Part shown: piece by piece, positions 1-12,285 of the stretch
How the letters are laid out: every line of letters starts with the position of its first letter
How positions within the stretch are numbered: position 1 is the first letter of the stretch
Source of the DNA: Gonatopus flavifemur
Lineage: Eukaryota > Arthropoda > Insecta > Hymenoptera > Dryinidae
Length of the DNA stretch: 64,000 nt
Assembly (NCBI GenBank): GCA_018340375.1
Contig: JAFFJZ010000007.1
Location: forward strand, 23,782,001 to 23,846,000
Direction of reading: 5' to 3'
Position numbers and translations under genes: made by a program
Notes under the pieces: model-generated
The model's input: only the letters and a program-made list of their open reading frames with translations
What the model was told of the DNA's origin: nothing
The model's database searches: none

Positions 1-3000
1 ATAAAATATATACATATACATGTACATATCTGTAGGCGGTATAGCGCAAGCTGTCTGTTACCCCAAAAAAGGGGGTTTATTTTTCTTGCCGTTGATTCCG
101 TGGGCGTAGCAGTTTCTCGCAACGATCTCTCGTTGTATAACCTTCGCGTCGATGTATTTATACGTGTAGAGGGTGTTGAATGGTCCAACGTATATATACA
201 TACATGTCCATGTATATATGCATGTCCAACAGACCGCCGCAACACGAACGAGAGAGGAATTGTAACGTGACATTGTAGAGTAACACACACAATATAACAG
301 GGGTTGGTAGCTGACGCTGGGGCGCTGACAAACTCACCCTGTTTCGTCTCTCTCTTCCCCCAGGAACCCCACACGCTCAAATATGTAGATTCTCCTAGGA
401 GGAAGAAGGGGTAACGATGGTGGGAGAGAGAAAGATAGGAGGGAAGAGAGTGGAAATTAACTCGGTTACGACAGATTGCCCGTGAATAATTTCATCGCCT
501 ATTCAACGGCATGATAACTTTGTTGGCGTATGCTTATTGTGTCCGTCCTTTTCTCCCTTCGTCGTCTCATCTTCCTCTTCATTCATTCTCAAACCGTTGT
601 GTCGTTCAAGAAAAATAGGAAGAGGAAATTGAGAGTGAATCAAAAGGACGGAAGGTGGAAGCGAAGACGCATAAAAGAACATTCGCAATTGAAATTTTCA
701 TAAATATCGCGATGAGATAAATACAAATTCCCTACTCCTCGTTATCCATCGGAGTCCCTCTCCCTTCTCATTTTTCACTCATCTCTTTGATCCATTCCTT
801 CGGCTCTTGTAAACCCTTCAGTACCAGATATCGTTGTCAGTAAATCAAGTCTCTTTTTATCCGTCGCTCTCGTCATCCAAGTTTCACATACATTCATTGG
901 TCGTCGCTCCGAAGCACGCTCCCAAAAGCTCCTTCTCGATTCGCAGATTCATATTAGCACAGCAAGAATGGTCGTTTGCCTTGGAATAAATGGTCCCTTT
1001 GTTCAATTTATATCACTATTTGTGCCGCTTCCATGAAATGCATTGTGCTTTTTAATTTTCTAATGAATTTGCTTTTCAAACTGACTGAAGTTTCAATTTC
1101 CTCTGTGATTATCAATTCCAGTTGGTTCTGAAATATTCTCATTCACTATTTACTTGGTCTTTCATTTACCTCTCATTATTAGCTTCACCGCATTGAAAGG
1201 AAATGATTGTCTTCCTCTTTGATCCAAAAATCCATTGTCGTATAAATCCAAAGCTGGAACATTCACATTTCATCAAATTCATATCTGATATGATGCTGAG
1301 ATGATGGATTGTGTTAAAGATTCAATTTCATATGCGGTTCCGTACAATTCCAAAATATCCCATCATGTTTCTTACTTAAAATGTTATCCAACCACCGATC
1401 GTTGTTACTCAAGACACAGATCCCCAACAACTATCGACAGCTGTCATCTTCCAGCCAATGTAAGTTTCAAGCTTCTTCTCGTTGCTCATCTTCGATCTCT
1501 GCTAGTATCTCTATTTGTCATTTTATACGGATTTGCAAACACTCGAAGCGCATGCAATATACATTAAGATACTTTTCCTCAAACAAGGGACTTGAATTTT
1601 TTTTCATCCTTCCAATTACAACTCCTGTAAGGATATTCGTCGAGTGAACTTCAAATAAAATGTCACAATTTCATTATAATAATCGACTCGCGGGGATATT
1701 TATTCAAGAAGAAAGAAAGTATATAATACCGAGTATTGCCTTTGAGGAATTCGAAATAAAACAAATGGCTCGGAAAGGTCAAGGAAAAATAAAGAGCACG
1801 TTGAAAGAATCAGTTGAAAAGTAAAAAGTTATAGTGCACAAACATGGAAGGCACATCTCTCGAAGGAAGTATATACGATGACAGAGGTCTTCCCTGATCC
1901 TCCATTTGTTTGATCGAGCGAGGCTCTTCACAGTCAGCCACTTTCCCTATATTTTTCTTGTCCTCTGCCTTCTTCAAACATTCGCGCGTCTGTGATGGTA
2001 TGGACTCGAATAAACGTGTACGCGTGTGTGTATGTGAATAGCATTAACCACTCTTCTTCCTCTTATACGCGTCAAGCTTTTTCGCGGATTACCGGAGTTT
2101 GTGATAATTTAGATACCGGTGGGCATAAGTGACAAAGTTTCTTTTTTTTCTTCCCGTCTCTGTATCGTTGGTAGAGGAACGACGGTTTTCCGAGCTCTCT
2201 TCTCATCGTTTCATTGGAAAAAGCTAACAGGGAGCGAGTGCAGGTCGTCGGACGTGGGCGAGTTATTTTATGAATATCCTAAAACTCGAGGACTAAGGTT
2301 CATCCTCTAACTAGGGTGAGAGCAAGAAAGAGAGAAACGATGGATTAACGTCCTTCCCTTTCATACTTTCCGTCTTTCATCTTTCATTTTCCCTCTCTCA
2401 GTTTATCTCTCCATCCATCTCCCTTCCTCTGTCTTTCATTTTTTTCATTCTCTCCGCGTATACCTCTCTTTGAGCCTTTGGTTACTCTTCTTATTACTTC
2501 CTCTTCCCACATTTCATATTTCTTGAGTGAAATTCCCGTTTCGCAGTAAAAAAGACAAACATGGATTCAGGAAATTGAAAAAAGCGATGGTGTGGAAATC
2601 TCATTCAACACCGAATCTCTGCACAATCAAGCTGGGTTTTTTACAGTTTCGACTAAGATTTTATTGATCAATATTCCGAATTCCGTTTGGCGAGAATTAC
2701 TTTCGAGTATGAATTTAAAAAATAATCAATCGCTAGCAGGAAACAAAAACGCATGAGAAAATTCGAGAAATATGTATGTAAATCACTGAATCCTATACCT
2801 CGGATTATCGAAGATGTCTAGCGGTCAAGTGAATCTCAAGAAGAAATGTAGCATTCTCGAAATACCATATAATCATCGGTACGTGAGAGCGATACATAAC
2901 AACCCCACGTCTCATCTTCCGTTACTATACGCTCTTCGAGCTCTAAATTCTTTCTCTAATAAACTTCCTTCCCCTGTCTTTTCTGAATCCAAAACCATTT

Positions 3001-3779
3001 TTCTTCCTCCAAGTTCCAATAATCTAGAATTTCAGTTCCAGAACTTGATTCAATCAATTCTTAAATACCCAACTAATTTATTTTTCTTACAATCCAAACG
3101 ATTCGAAAAGAACAACACTTTACCGCGATTGTAAATAAAATTCTCATCGTCCGATACGCTCGGATTATATCGGAGTATATCGAACATTCAGAGAAGATTA
3201 TACAAAAAAGAAAAAATTCTACATCCAACTTACTTTCACTCGCTTGTTCTCCTTTGATTTTCTTTTCCCTTTTAACGTTCTAATTCATGTTCGTATCTCA
3301 TATTCAATTTCTTACCATTTTTCCATCTCTTCGCACACGATTATCCCGAGGAAATTCATTCTGACTTCGCATTGGAAATCCATACGAACATTCCTATGTT
3401 GGCTCCTACGAGGCCAAGTGCCTCGTGAGTTTTCAATAGAAAGCGAAGAGTGAATAGTAGTAAAAATTCATTTGTCCGTTGAGAGATCTTCGCGCTCGGG
3501 AAATATTAAAAAGCGGTTTGCCGTTATCCTACACCGCATAAATGATTATTCCCATTTATATGCAAGAGACGAACGAACATCTGAAACGTTTTAAAATATC
3601 GTGATTAACGATACCTCTTGGTATTTCGGTAACAAGTAAATAATCGCCAGACAGACGAAGTGTGGTAACGAAAGAAAGAATTAACAGGTATTTTGAATTG
3701 AAATTTCGTTAACGTAGAATCATCCTGTAAACAAATATTTGAATTTTTCCTATTCGCGGGTAGAGGAAAATTCTCAAAT
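1..3779. other. Gene-free, repeat-poor block
   Basis: I recognise no gene in this stretch. It alternates GC-richer sequence (about 1-700) with strongly pyrimidine-rich tracts (for example 720-900 and 2340-2520). Short open frames, the longest being 106 codons at 2814-3134, have skewed composition and no motif. The segment near 2225-2345 resembles two segments near 6575-6960, suggesting old duplicated sequence. It could be intron, UTR or regulatory DNA of a neighbouring gene, but nothing here shows that. Confidence 0.5.
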
Positions 3780-3780
3780 A

Positions 3781-3895
3781 TGATTATGTATTATCCTTGA
3801 AAATGGCCGAAACTCGGTCGAAACGTCGGATTATCCTTTTTAAATAAAAGTTATTTGCCATTGCCCGCGATATTGGACTTCTTCTATCCATTAAT
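3781..3895 (+). repeat. Penelope-like/hammerhead-type repeat, copy 1
   Basis: A 115-bp unit that recurs in direct orientation at 4024-4138 with about 4 differences. It contains ggccgaaactcggtcgaaac: a 6-bp stem (ggccga/tcggtc, one G-T wobble) closed by a 3-nt loop and followed directly by GAAAC. This is the stem II plus second conserved core of the hammerhead ribozymes carried in the terminal repeats of Penelope-like retroelements. The first core, expected as CTGANGA, reads TTGAAAA here, so self-cleavage is probably lost. No reverse transcriptase is present. The element assignment is an inference from this motif. Confidence 0.55.
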
Positions 3896-4023
3896 CAGGA
3901 ACGATACGGGCATCTGCCAATTCCACATTCCTCAATCTATGAGTGAATATTCTTATTCTACCTCTGTCCTCCTGTCAACGAGGTTTTTTAACGACGATGG
4001 AACAGACAAATCCTTCGCCATTA

Positions 4024-4138
4024 TGATTATGTATTATCCTTGAAAATGGCCGAAACTCGGTCGAAACGTCGGATTGTACTTTTTAAATAAAAGTTACTCG
4101 CCATTGCCCGCGATATTGGACTTCTTCTATCCATTAAT
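4024..4138 (+). repeat. Penelope-like/hammerhead-type repeat, copy 2
   Basis: Direct repeat of 3781-3895, separated from it by 128 bp of unrelated sequence (243-bp period). The stem II hairpin and GAAAC core are identical to copy 1, as is the degenerate TTGAAAA in place of CTGANGA. Head-to-tail pairing fits the tandem terminal repeats of Penelope-like elements or a short retrozyme-like dimer. A simple local duplication is the alternative. Confidence 0.55.
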
Positions 4139-4407
4139 TTTAATAAACAGCTATATTATACAACAACATCATGTGTCCATTATAATGGATACTGGGTGCC
4201 TGTTGGCAAAATTCATCTACAACAAAGTGACAAGTGTACATTCAAAAAGATAGAATACTACACTGAAAAAAGGCGGGTAACAGTTGTCAAATATATTCTT
4301 AAAATACGACTAATCGAATGTTTCCTAATACTAATAAGATAATTGATGACAATTATTACATCTCATGTACGTGTTCCTAATGTTTAAGTATTTTATGAAT
4401 TTATGAA
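4139..4407. other. Short spacer with element-like end
   Basis: No gene. A tacactgaaaaaagg sequence at 4258 resembles the terminal repeat of the TACACTGAGAGAAA-type MITEs elsewhere in the window, but no matching partner of its own was found, so it may be a solo end beside the hairpin element that follows. Confidence 0.35.
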
Positions 4408-4645
4408 TACACTGGAAGAATTTTACTTGAAAAATTACCGTGAAATTCCAGTACCCGAGGGACAAGAGGGAATTATTAAAAAAATCACTATGCATTTTGT
4501 AAAATGTAGAGAGAAATGTCTCTTTCAACTGTTTGGAAATTCACTCATCTTTGCAGGCTGCACAGTAATTTTTTGAAAAATTCCTACTTGTCCCTCAGTT
4601 ACTGAAATTTCACAGTAATTTTTGAAAGAAAATTCTCTCAGTGTA
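4408..4645. mobile_element. Hairpin MITE with about 90-bp inverted arms
   Basis: The left arm starts tacactggaagaatttt. The reverse complement of the right arm starts tacactgagagaatttt, and the two stay alignable for about 90 bp (both contain gagggacaag about 50 bp in). No coding capacity. A clear target duplication was not found, so the superfamily is undetermined. Confidence 0.75.
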
Positions 4646-7631
4646 TCATTGATATTTGTTCAACATTATCGAACATTTGATTGGTCATATTTGAGAATAT
4701 ATATATTTGATAACTGTTACATTCGGTGGATTTAATCCGTTCCCTGCAAATTTCATCAACTTAAGAACACCCACAATTGAATCCCGATTGTAACCATAAT
4801 ATTTGAATTCGAAACTTTTGAACGATCTCATCGATCTACATGAATCATTTCTCATATGTTTAGGAGTTTGGAAGTCAATTTTTATCAAGAATTTGTGAAT
4901 TATCGCATACTTTTCCACAACTCATCAAAAGTAACAAGGAACGGATCAAATCCACCCACTATACCAATCCTTTCTTTCAGTGAAGATGAACGAAAATTAA
5001 CATGAACAAAATTCTTACGGTTGGCGAACGTATAAAAATGATTAGAAATTAATAATCATGTTCCAATGGATTTCAAGATGAGAATCCGTCACAAGAAAGT
5101 TGTAACTCTCTTATAACATTGGAGTTTTCAGTGGTATCACTGCAGGATGTCCAGCCTCGGAGAATTCTAATGGAATCAATCAGTCATAAAATCCAGTTGA
5201 ACGAAATGACCAACGTAACAAATGGAAAATTCCCGAACTGGACACCCTGCACTGATACTACTTTGCATGTGGCGCCGATATGCTACGTAGGTTGGAATTG
5301 AAAACAGAAAAAAAATATAAGCTGATATGCTTTGTCTTTTTTCTAAACACTCATCAACAGTCTGTATTTATAATTGATGAATGCTTCTTTTGGAAAATTA
5401 CCTATTTCGTAGAAATTCTTTGTAATTTCCGTTTGATATATTGGATCATTGAAATTTAATGAAGATTCCTTACGAATAGTGATATACAAATATTTGTAAT
5501 TTTTCCTCGTATGTTTTAGTCATAGACACCCTGTGCCATTCGAATGGACATATCAGTAATTTTTGATCTACGTTACTAAAGATTCTTCAAAAATTCAGAG
5601 TTCATACTAAGAGCTATAGCACCTATTGCCTATTGAAAAAAAATTTTTATCATTATCAGGATTGAGCCAGTTCAGAGAGGGTTAATTACTTCACAAACGT
5701 GCATGCACTGAAATAATTTTATTTACAAAAATTACTGTAAGAAATAGTGAGAAATTTGTAGAAAATGCACAGAATTTTTTGGAACAATTTCAATTTAGTC
5801 TTCTATTTTGCTATTGGAATTTCATGAAAATTTTTGAATGGATGATTTCATTTGTGTCAGCTTTGAATTTAACTCGAATCAGCTTGCAATCCCGTCATTC
5901 GCACTGTCCTGAATTCATACCCTTTCCACCTAAAAACAAAACGATTTTCGAGTACTAGAACGATGAATCAATGACACATCTTCGTGAATAGCCACGAAGG
6001 GCAGCTCGATGTAATTAAACATCCTCAATAAACATAAGAAAATAAAAAAAAAAAATTCATCAAAGTAAATTAAAAGTATAATATGAAACCAACTAAACTT
6101 GATTTAGCCAACTCTATTTTTTCTCCCCATCTGAATGTGAAGATAATTTACTTTACTCTTACATAAAGTACATTTCAGAGAAATTCAATCAGCTTAAGAG
6201 GATTCTGAAATCGGCTAGTTGTGTCTACTCTTGACTGAAGGTACTCTCTCCTAGACGGAAGGGGTTAGAAAAGGACAATCGAAGTAATTCAGAAATTCCA
6301 TTAACGATCACTTCATCAGTTTGAAATTCATAAATGCCACAATCAAAAGGATATTCTAACTTCTATGTTAAATAATCTTTCTCAAATAAGTAACTCGGTT
6401 CCAAGGAAATTGACATTTAATCATCGAATTGATTGAGTAATATAAAATTTTTCTGAGAATTTTCATATTTTCTGCGTTCTATATACTTTGTCAAGTGCAT
6501 GTTTTTTTTCCAGTCCCACACACTTCCTCCCCTCTCTGTTACATAATTCACTGCAAAAATGCTATGAAGGAATTGTAGGTTGGTCTGGACCGAGTTACCT
6601 TATGAATATCTCAACCGTAAGAACTTTATTTTTCATTCCTTCAGTATTCATACCTATCCCCTCACTCCTCTCGAACTTTGTGTCACTTTCTTCATCGCTT
6701 TATTTCGTATGAAAACTCTCTCGCTATTTTTTGTCTCTTCTTCCCGTGCTTCTGCAGTTACATTTCACTCCTTGTTTATCCATTCACATTCTCTTGTTTT
6801 CTTTGTTCCTTTGCTTACAGTTCTCATCCTTGAAATTTGCCTTCTTCGTTCCTCGGCGCTACTTCTTCCAAGATTCCGATGATACAACTTGGCAAGGAGT
6901 TGGACCTCTTAAATTATTTTATGAATAACTTAAAAGCAAGGACGAGATCTTAGGTGAAGTGATGGATTAATACATTTCTATGTCGGCACTTTTTTCATCG
7001 TTGCCGTGTGTCGTTTTATTTTTATTTTCCTGGCACGTAATTTTTTCCACCTGCATCTTTCACACGAGGCGCAAAGAGGAATTCACCTGTACGACCTATA
7101 GTTTTTTCTTCTTTATTATACAAAGGTAGGTCTTGTATCGCATCATTGCACCCGTTGAGATGGGGTACTTTGTATAGTGTATTAAAGTGGATTGTGTGTC
7201 GAAAATTCACATAGAACATAGAACTTTTCTCATATGATTCAAAACGAAGTTATTTGATTGAAAAACGATCAATCGTGGAGTTAGATTGATAGAAATACTC
7301 GTTCAACAATTCTCAAAATTATGCACGACTTCAGTATTACACAAATGTCAGTCCAATAACCAGGAACATGGGTTATAGAGAATCGAAGCGGTATGTAATA
7401 TTCGAGACAACTCCAACTATTCAGAGCAATTCAAACTATTTCAGGCGTCCGAAACTTCTGACCATAGTTCAACCGATTCGATCCACAAAATCCAATCCTA
7501 CGAAGAATCGCCTAATTCGAATTCAGTGACAATGGAAGGGATATCAACTTTCCTCTGTGTATACAATAATTAACACGTGATTGGGAAAGAAGAATTTGCC
7601 GCTTTCAAATCAATTCACTCTTCTCCTTTGA
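4646..7631. other. Gene-free block with old duplicated tracts
   Basis: No recognisable gene. Open frames at 6488-6928 overlap in several frames over a pyrimidine-rich tract and look like composition artefacts. Two segments, around 6575-6625 and 6890-6960, resemble each other and 2240-2345 (shared core near ttattttatgaata), indicating diverged local copies. Confidence 0.45.
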
Positions 7632-7874
7632 TACACACCAAAAAAAAAAATTAGTTACCCTTACTCTAAATTAGTTCCAGCAACTAGATACAGTTGTTGA
7701 TATTTGGATAACTAAAACGGGCGTTGGCTCAACTAAATTCGAATTTTATTTCTCTGACTTCAGTCGCTGTTACTAATTTGAAGTTGCCTTTACTACAGCT
7801 TTTATTACTTGGAACTAATTTTCACAACTCACTTCAGTTCATTCGGTCAAATAAATTATTTTTTTCGGTGCACT
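7632..7874. mobile_element. MITE, TTAGTTAC-word family, copy 1
   Basis: Bounded by a left end cacaccaaaaaaaaaaatta and an inverted right end taattt...ttcggtgcactg (reverse complement cagtgcaccgaaaaaa). The interior repeats short words on TTAGTT/AACTAA (ttagttac, aactaaa, gaactaatt). A fragment of the same family begins at 53034. About 240 bp, no coding capacity. Confidence 0.6.
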
Positions 7875-10800
7875 GAGACTCCATTTTGGAGTTTATTAAC
7901 AGTTAAGAAATCTCATATGCGAGGTTATTCAACAAAACTTGTGAAATTGAACAAAACAATCTATCCGAGTACAATATACAAGACAAAATAATAAGATTCA
8001 TAAAGGTAAAAAAATCAGCAACAGTTAGAGTATATTAATCTCGTTTACACTGTGACGGTCATCGGTTGGTGACTGTCAATTAAATTCATCATGCATCGTG
8101 TGTTGGTGTAATTCAATACCGTAATTCAATTCTGTACTGAATTATTCTCTTTCACACAATATAATCTCATTGATATGAACATCGGAATATCGGTTCGAAT
8201 GTATTTAACAGGGAACGCGTTATCTATTAAAATTTCCGTTTCTGGTGTTGTGATTGGAACGTGACTATTAACTCGCATCTCTTCTATTCGCGTCAAAAAA
8301 TTGTCAAGCGCGATTGATTATTATTTCCTTAACCCCTATCACATCGGATTTCTTATCACGTCATTATCCCTTTTGTCCTCACGTTTTTTCATTCCTGATC
8401 ACTTTCTCGGGTTTTCCCCACTTTCTTTAGTACTCTCCATTTCCTCTCCCATCGTCCTTAATTCTGAACAATCTTTCTCCAACGTTTTCAGTTTCCTTCA
8501 ATATATAGAAAAAAAATCATACATCTCTTCTATTGGCGAGATCCGTAACCCAGTATTTGCGGGGGTGACTTTTACGTGACAGACAGAATTCGACGATTTC
8601 CTCGTTATCGTTTTTTTTTGTATTCTACTTCGTAATTCCTGTAAACTTCTCACATAGTTTTCCATTGTATTTTTAGTCCTCTCGATATTTTCAATTCTTC
8701 AGAATGCGTGAAAGAAATGACACACCATTTCCCGTTCTCAGAATCCGTGAATCTTGTATTTGACCTTAATCTTGACGTAAACCTTTCATGCGAAGAATAT
8801 TTATTCTCTTCCTTCCGAACGACAATAGTAACAACAACAAATATACAAATGAATTATTTTCTCAAGATCAGAACCACTAAAACGAGCTCAACGCTCTACT
8901 CGAAAGAAGTTGATGGATGGACGACGACGTCATTCTTTCCTCTCTTCATTTAGATCTTCAAATCCTCTTTCTTCTCTCCCTTTCCACCTTTTTTCACAGC
9001 AGTCGCCGTTTCTTGCATCTTTATATTTCATACTTTAATTCTCTAAGTTTTTGTCACTTTCTTTATGACTTTAATACTTGAAAAAATTCCACTCTTTATT
9101 CTTGTTCTCCTTTCAGTTTTATTCACATCTTTTTTTTTCTCCTTTGCCTATTCACTTTTCGTGTCTCCACCTTACCCACGTTTTTCATCTCAAATGTATT
9201 TTTCCCCTTTCCAAGTTAGTGCGGATTACGACAACGTTACTTTCATTGGTACGGCCGAGTTCATACTACACTTTGTACTTTGACGTATGCTACCACACGA
9301 TAAATGAATTTTGAATGAATAGAATTGGAATTCTCATATCCGTGTGCAACCAGTGATTTTGAAAATCGTGAATCACAATATCAAACGGAACAATATTCGG
9401 TACGTAAACGAATATAATAACAACAGAAGCATATATATTTCAACAATGAAAGTACGAAAACAAGAGAAGAAGGGGAGACCATGACATGAGGTTAATTATT
9501 TCAAACAGATCGTTGAATTCCAACTTTCGATTGATGTTATCGTAATGGTTTTGTGAACGGTTCTGATATCATTTCTGAAATTGACGCAAGCCGTAATTGT
9601 AAACGATGTACACTATATTGTGTTATTTGCGATATTGTAACCGGAGTGGAAGTTGATTTCAATCTATGGACATAACTCATACGAATCACGTGTAACGAAC
9701 TTCAAGGATTCATGAATGTTATTTTGTTCGAATGCAGTCGATGTCGAGTTTGCATCTATGAGATTATTGAATCGAAGCTTCGAAATATAATACAAACGTG
9801 ATGCATCGCATAATACCAAGACGTCCCTAGTTTGTCCACATCCAAAGTATTATCCAGAAAATTCGTCCGTACTTCAGGTCATTGGGAATTTGTACATCCA
9901 CCGTTTGGTATTTTATTGAATTTCAACCATGTTTTTCAGGCTGAATTCCGTACTCAATCGAATCAGGTATATCGAAGCACGATGAAAATATTCCTCTCCC
10001 TTCTCCATCATCGAAATGAAAAAAGGAATCGTCCAACGGAAGAAATATCGTATTACAAATCTTGGAAACTCGTTATATTTTATAACGTTGGAATATCCTC
10101 TTCGTTTTCCGACGAACGAAGATATACCCCTGCTTTTCCCATTTTCTATTCAGAACGCCAATGTTGAGTAATACAAGCAAGTTCCTAATGATTCCCATTT
10201 CATGACTTTAGAGTCTTGATATAATCATTGCAAATTAAAGCATAATTCTATTAAAACATTGAGTTTCGAATATTATAAAAGTCTGTATGAATTCTATTCT
10301 CGTAATATTGTTATAATTCTTATTTACACATTATTCCTTTCATTCTTTTGTTAATATCTTTGTTGGATCCCGAAGGTGCACTACATGTCCATAACTAGCT
10401 CTTTTCAGGGCTTCTTTCTTCGTACTTTATCTACCCATTTCGCTTGTCACATTCTTTCACAGTATCATATTTCTATTTTCCCAAGTTTTTCCTTTTTATT
10501 TGTCGCTCGTAGCGACAAAGTTCCATAAGCATACATTTTTAAGAATTTTTCCTAACTTCTGGATTCATATCAACTCAAAACAAAACAATAATTTTTCACG
10601 ATTACATATCGTCTCTATGAAACTCTTCGAACCAGAAGTTGTACATACTTTTTCCAATTCTGAAATCAAATTGGAATTCTTTAATAATTCTTATCGAATG
10701 AAAATCAAGAAAATGAAGTCCATGACCGAGTGGAGAAGAATATTTCATCACGGATATCAATAGCTTATTACTGCTTTATGTGAGGTTTGAAACTGACAAT

Positions 10801-11095
10801 GAATATTTGAAGCAAGTGTCTGACTATGTCAATGCGCTCGATGGTGTTCCGACGATATTCCTTCCCTGGGGAGAACGCGGAGGTAGAGGGACAGATCTCA
10901 AATACGGACAACTGCTGAGATCTTTCTCATGAAGCTTTTTACCGAGTAAATTATTATATCGCGTTATTGAAAGTTTGACAGAGAATACTTTTATAACATC
11001 CCTCTCTTCTGAGTAAAAGGAGGAGAAGAAGAAGAGAAAAAAGAAGCAAAAAAAATTATGGGTCGACAATACTTTTTTCCTCGGGCAGTTTCGCC
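7875..11095. other. Gene-free block
   Basis: No gene recognised. The longest open frames (9832-10167, 111 codons, +; 10824-11099, 91 codons, -) have no domain, signal peptide or family resemblance that I can see. Pyrimidine-rich tracts dominate 8300-9200. Confidence 0.45.
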
Positions 11096-11099
11096 CCAA

Positions 11100-11330
11100 A
11101 GAGAGTGGTGAAAGTAGGATGAGGTACCAGAGAGAGGGAGAAGAGGATCTCTTTCACAAAGCTTTCACCGTACAGGAATCTTCCCTTTGTCAAAGCAGGA
11201 TGCCATAGCGAACGGTGTAGCTTACGCCCTGGCGATTTCTATGGGGATTCAGTCTATCGGAGTGGGACCACCATTGCCTCCCCTTCAAGGGCCCTTCAAC
11301 TACTCCAAGTTTCTTCCCTATTAACCAAGC
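11100..11330. other. GC-richer island with a stop-free frame
   Basis: This stretch is clearly richer in G+C than its surroundings. On the + strand one frame is open from 11118 to a TAA at 11322-11324 (68 codons), with no ATG near its start. A pyrimidine-rich stretch ending in AG at about 11175 could act as a splice acceptor. The predicted peptide includes AIANGVAYALAISMGIQSIG, which I do not recognise. Similar-length random frames are common here, so an exon is possible but not supported. Confidence 0.2.
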
Positions 11331-11373
11331 TTCTCTCCTTCTCTCTATCTCTCTGTCCCTTTCTCTTTTTGTT

Positions 11374-11570
11374 ATCGTAGTTAGAGTTCATCGGAAGATG
11401 AAAGATAATCGGGTTACCCGTCTTTCCTTCCTTGGCATGGGTGCACGTTGCTCTGTATGAGAATTTGAAAAGGTTCTCTTTTGCGTTGACCGTCAGTTCC
11501 AGGCTGAAATTGTCTTCCTCCTGGATCATTGACTCTTCTTTTAAGCGTACAATGGATCGACTCTTGAGAA
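11374..11570 (+). repeat. Diverged local duplication, copy A
   Basis: About 200 bp that aligns by eye, at low identity, with 12078-12285. Shared landmarks in order are gataatcgggttac/gataatcaggttac, gagaatttgaaaag/gaaaatttgaaaga, gaccgtcag/gatcgtcaa, and ttctttta/ttctactta. The age of the copy suggests an ancient tandem duplication or two remnants of one repeat family. Confidence 0.45.
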
Positions 11571-12077
11571 ACAATAACTTCAAATATCAGATATCTCTTC
11601 AAATATTTTAGTTTAATTTCTTCATAAAAGACACCGTATATTATGAAATTTTGAAATGTTGAGGAGTTAGCGGGACTCCCCTTCGAGATTTCTCAAACGT
11701 GTTCTTTGTTCAATTCAAGCTCGTATAGCAGACATCTGTCTGAATGTTAAACTTCATTGCTGGAGGATATATCCTCAACCTCACCAGTCAAGCTATTCTT
11801 CAGTCCGAAGGTATTTTTTCAAAATTTTTCTACACTCTCGTTTACTGGGTAGACTGTTACAGCATTTTAGCATTTTAGCTTTCCAGAAGAAATGAAATCT
11901 TCCATCTCGTATACTGGATATTTATTCATACATACTGACCCCTGATAACCAGTTAGCATTCATTCAAAGTACCATATATAATACCCAAAAGAATTGATAG
12001 AAATCCGATATGAAAAGGAATTCTTAGAATATCCGGAAGATTTATAAACAGGCTGTCGCTATATTATCTAGCTCTCG

Positions 12078-12285
12078 TCATTATCACCATTGAATTTTGT
12101 CGAAAGACGAGAGAGATAATCAGGTTACAATCTTTGTTAACTGATACCTTCACATCGGAGTACATTGTTCTATTTGAAAATTTGAAAGACCCTTCAGCAT
12201 TGATCGTCAATCTTGAGCAGAAAATGTCTATCTGAACCATCAACGTTTCTACTTAAGATATAATGAAGCAATTGTTCTCCGTTCA
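12078..12285 (+). repeat. Diverged local duplication, copy B
   Basis: Direct-orientation partner of 11374-11570, about 700 bp downstream. The order of landmarks is conserved, with small indels. There is no coding frame in common, so this does not look like an exon duplication. Confidence 0.45.

Noticed and set aside
2814..3134. 106-codon open frame on the + strand
   Set aside because: No domain or family resemblance, composition follows local pyrimidine richness, and similar frames occur throughout; not called as a gene.
9832..10167. 111-codon open frame on the + strand
   Set aside because: No recognisable motif and no splice or context support; length is within chance for 64 kb read in six frames.
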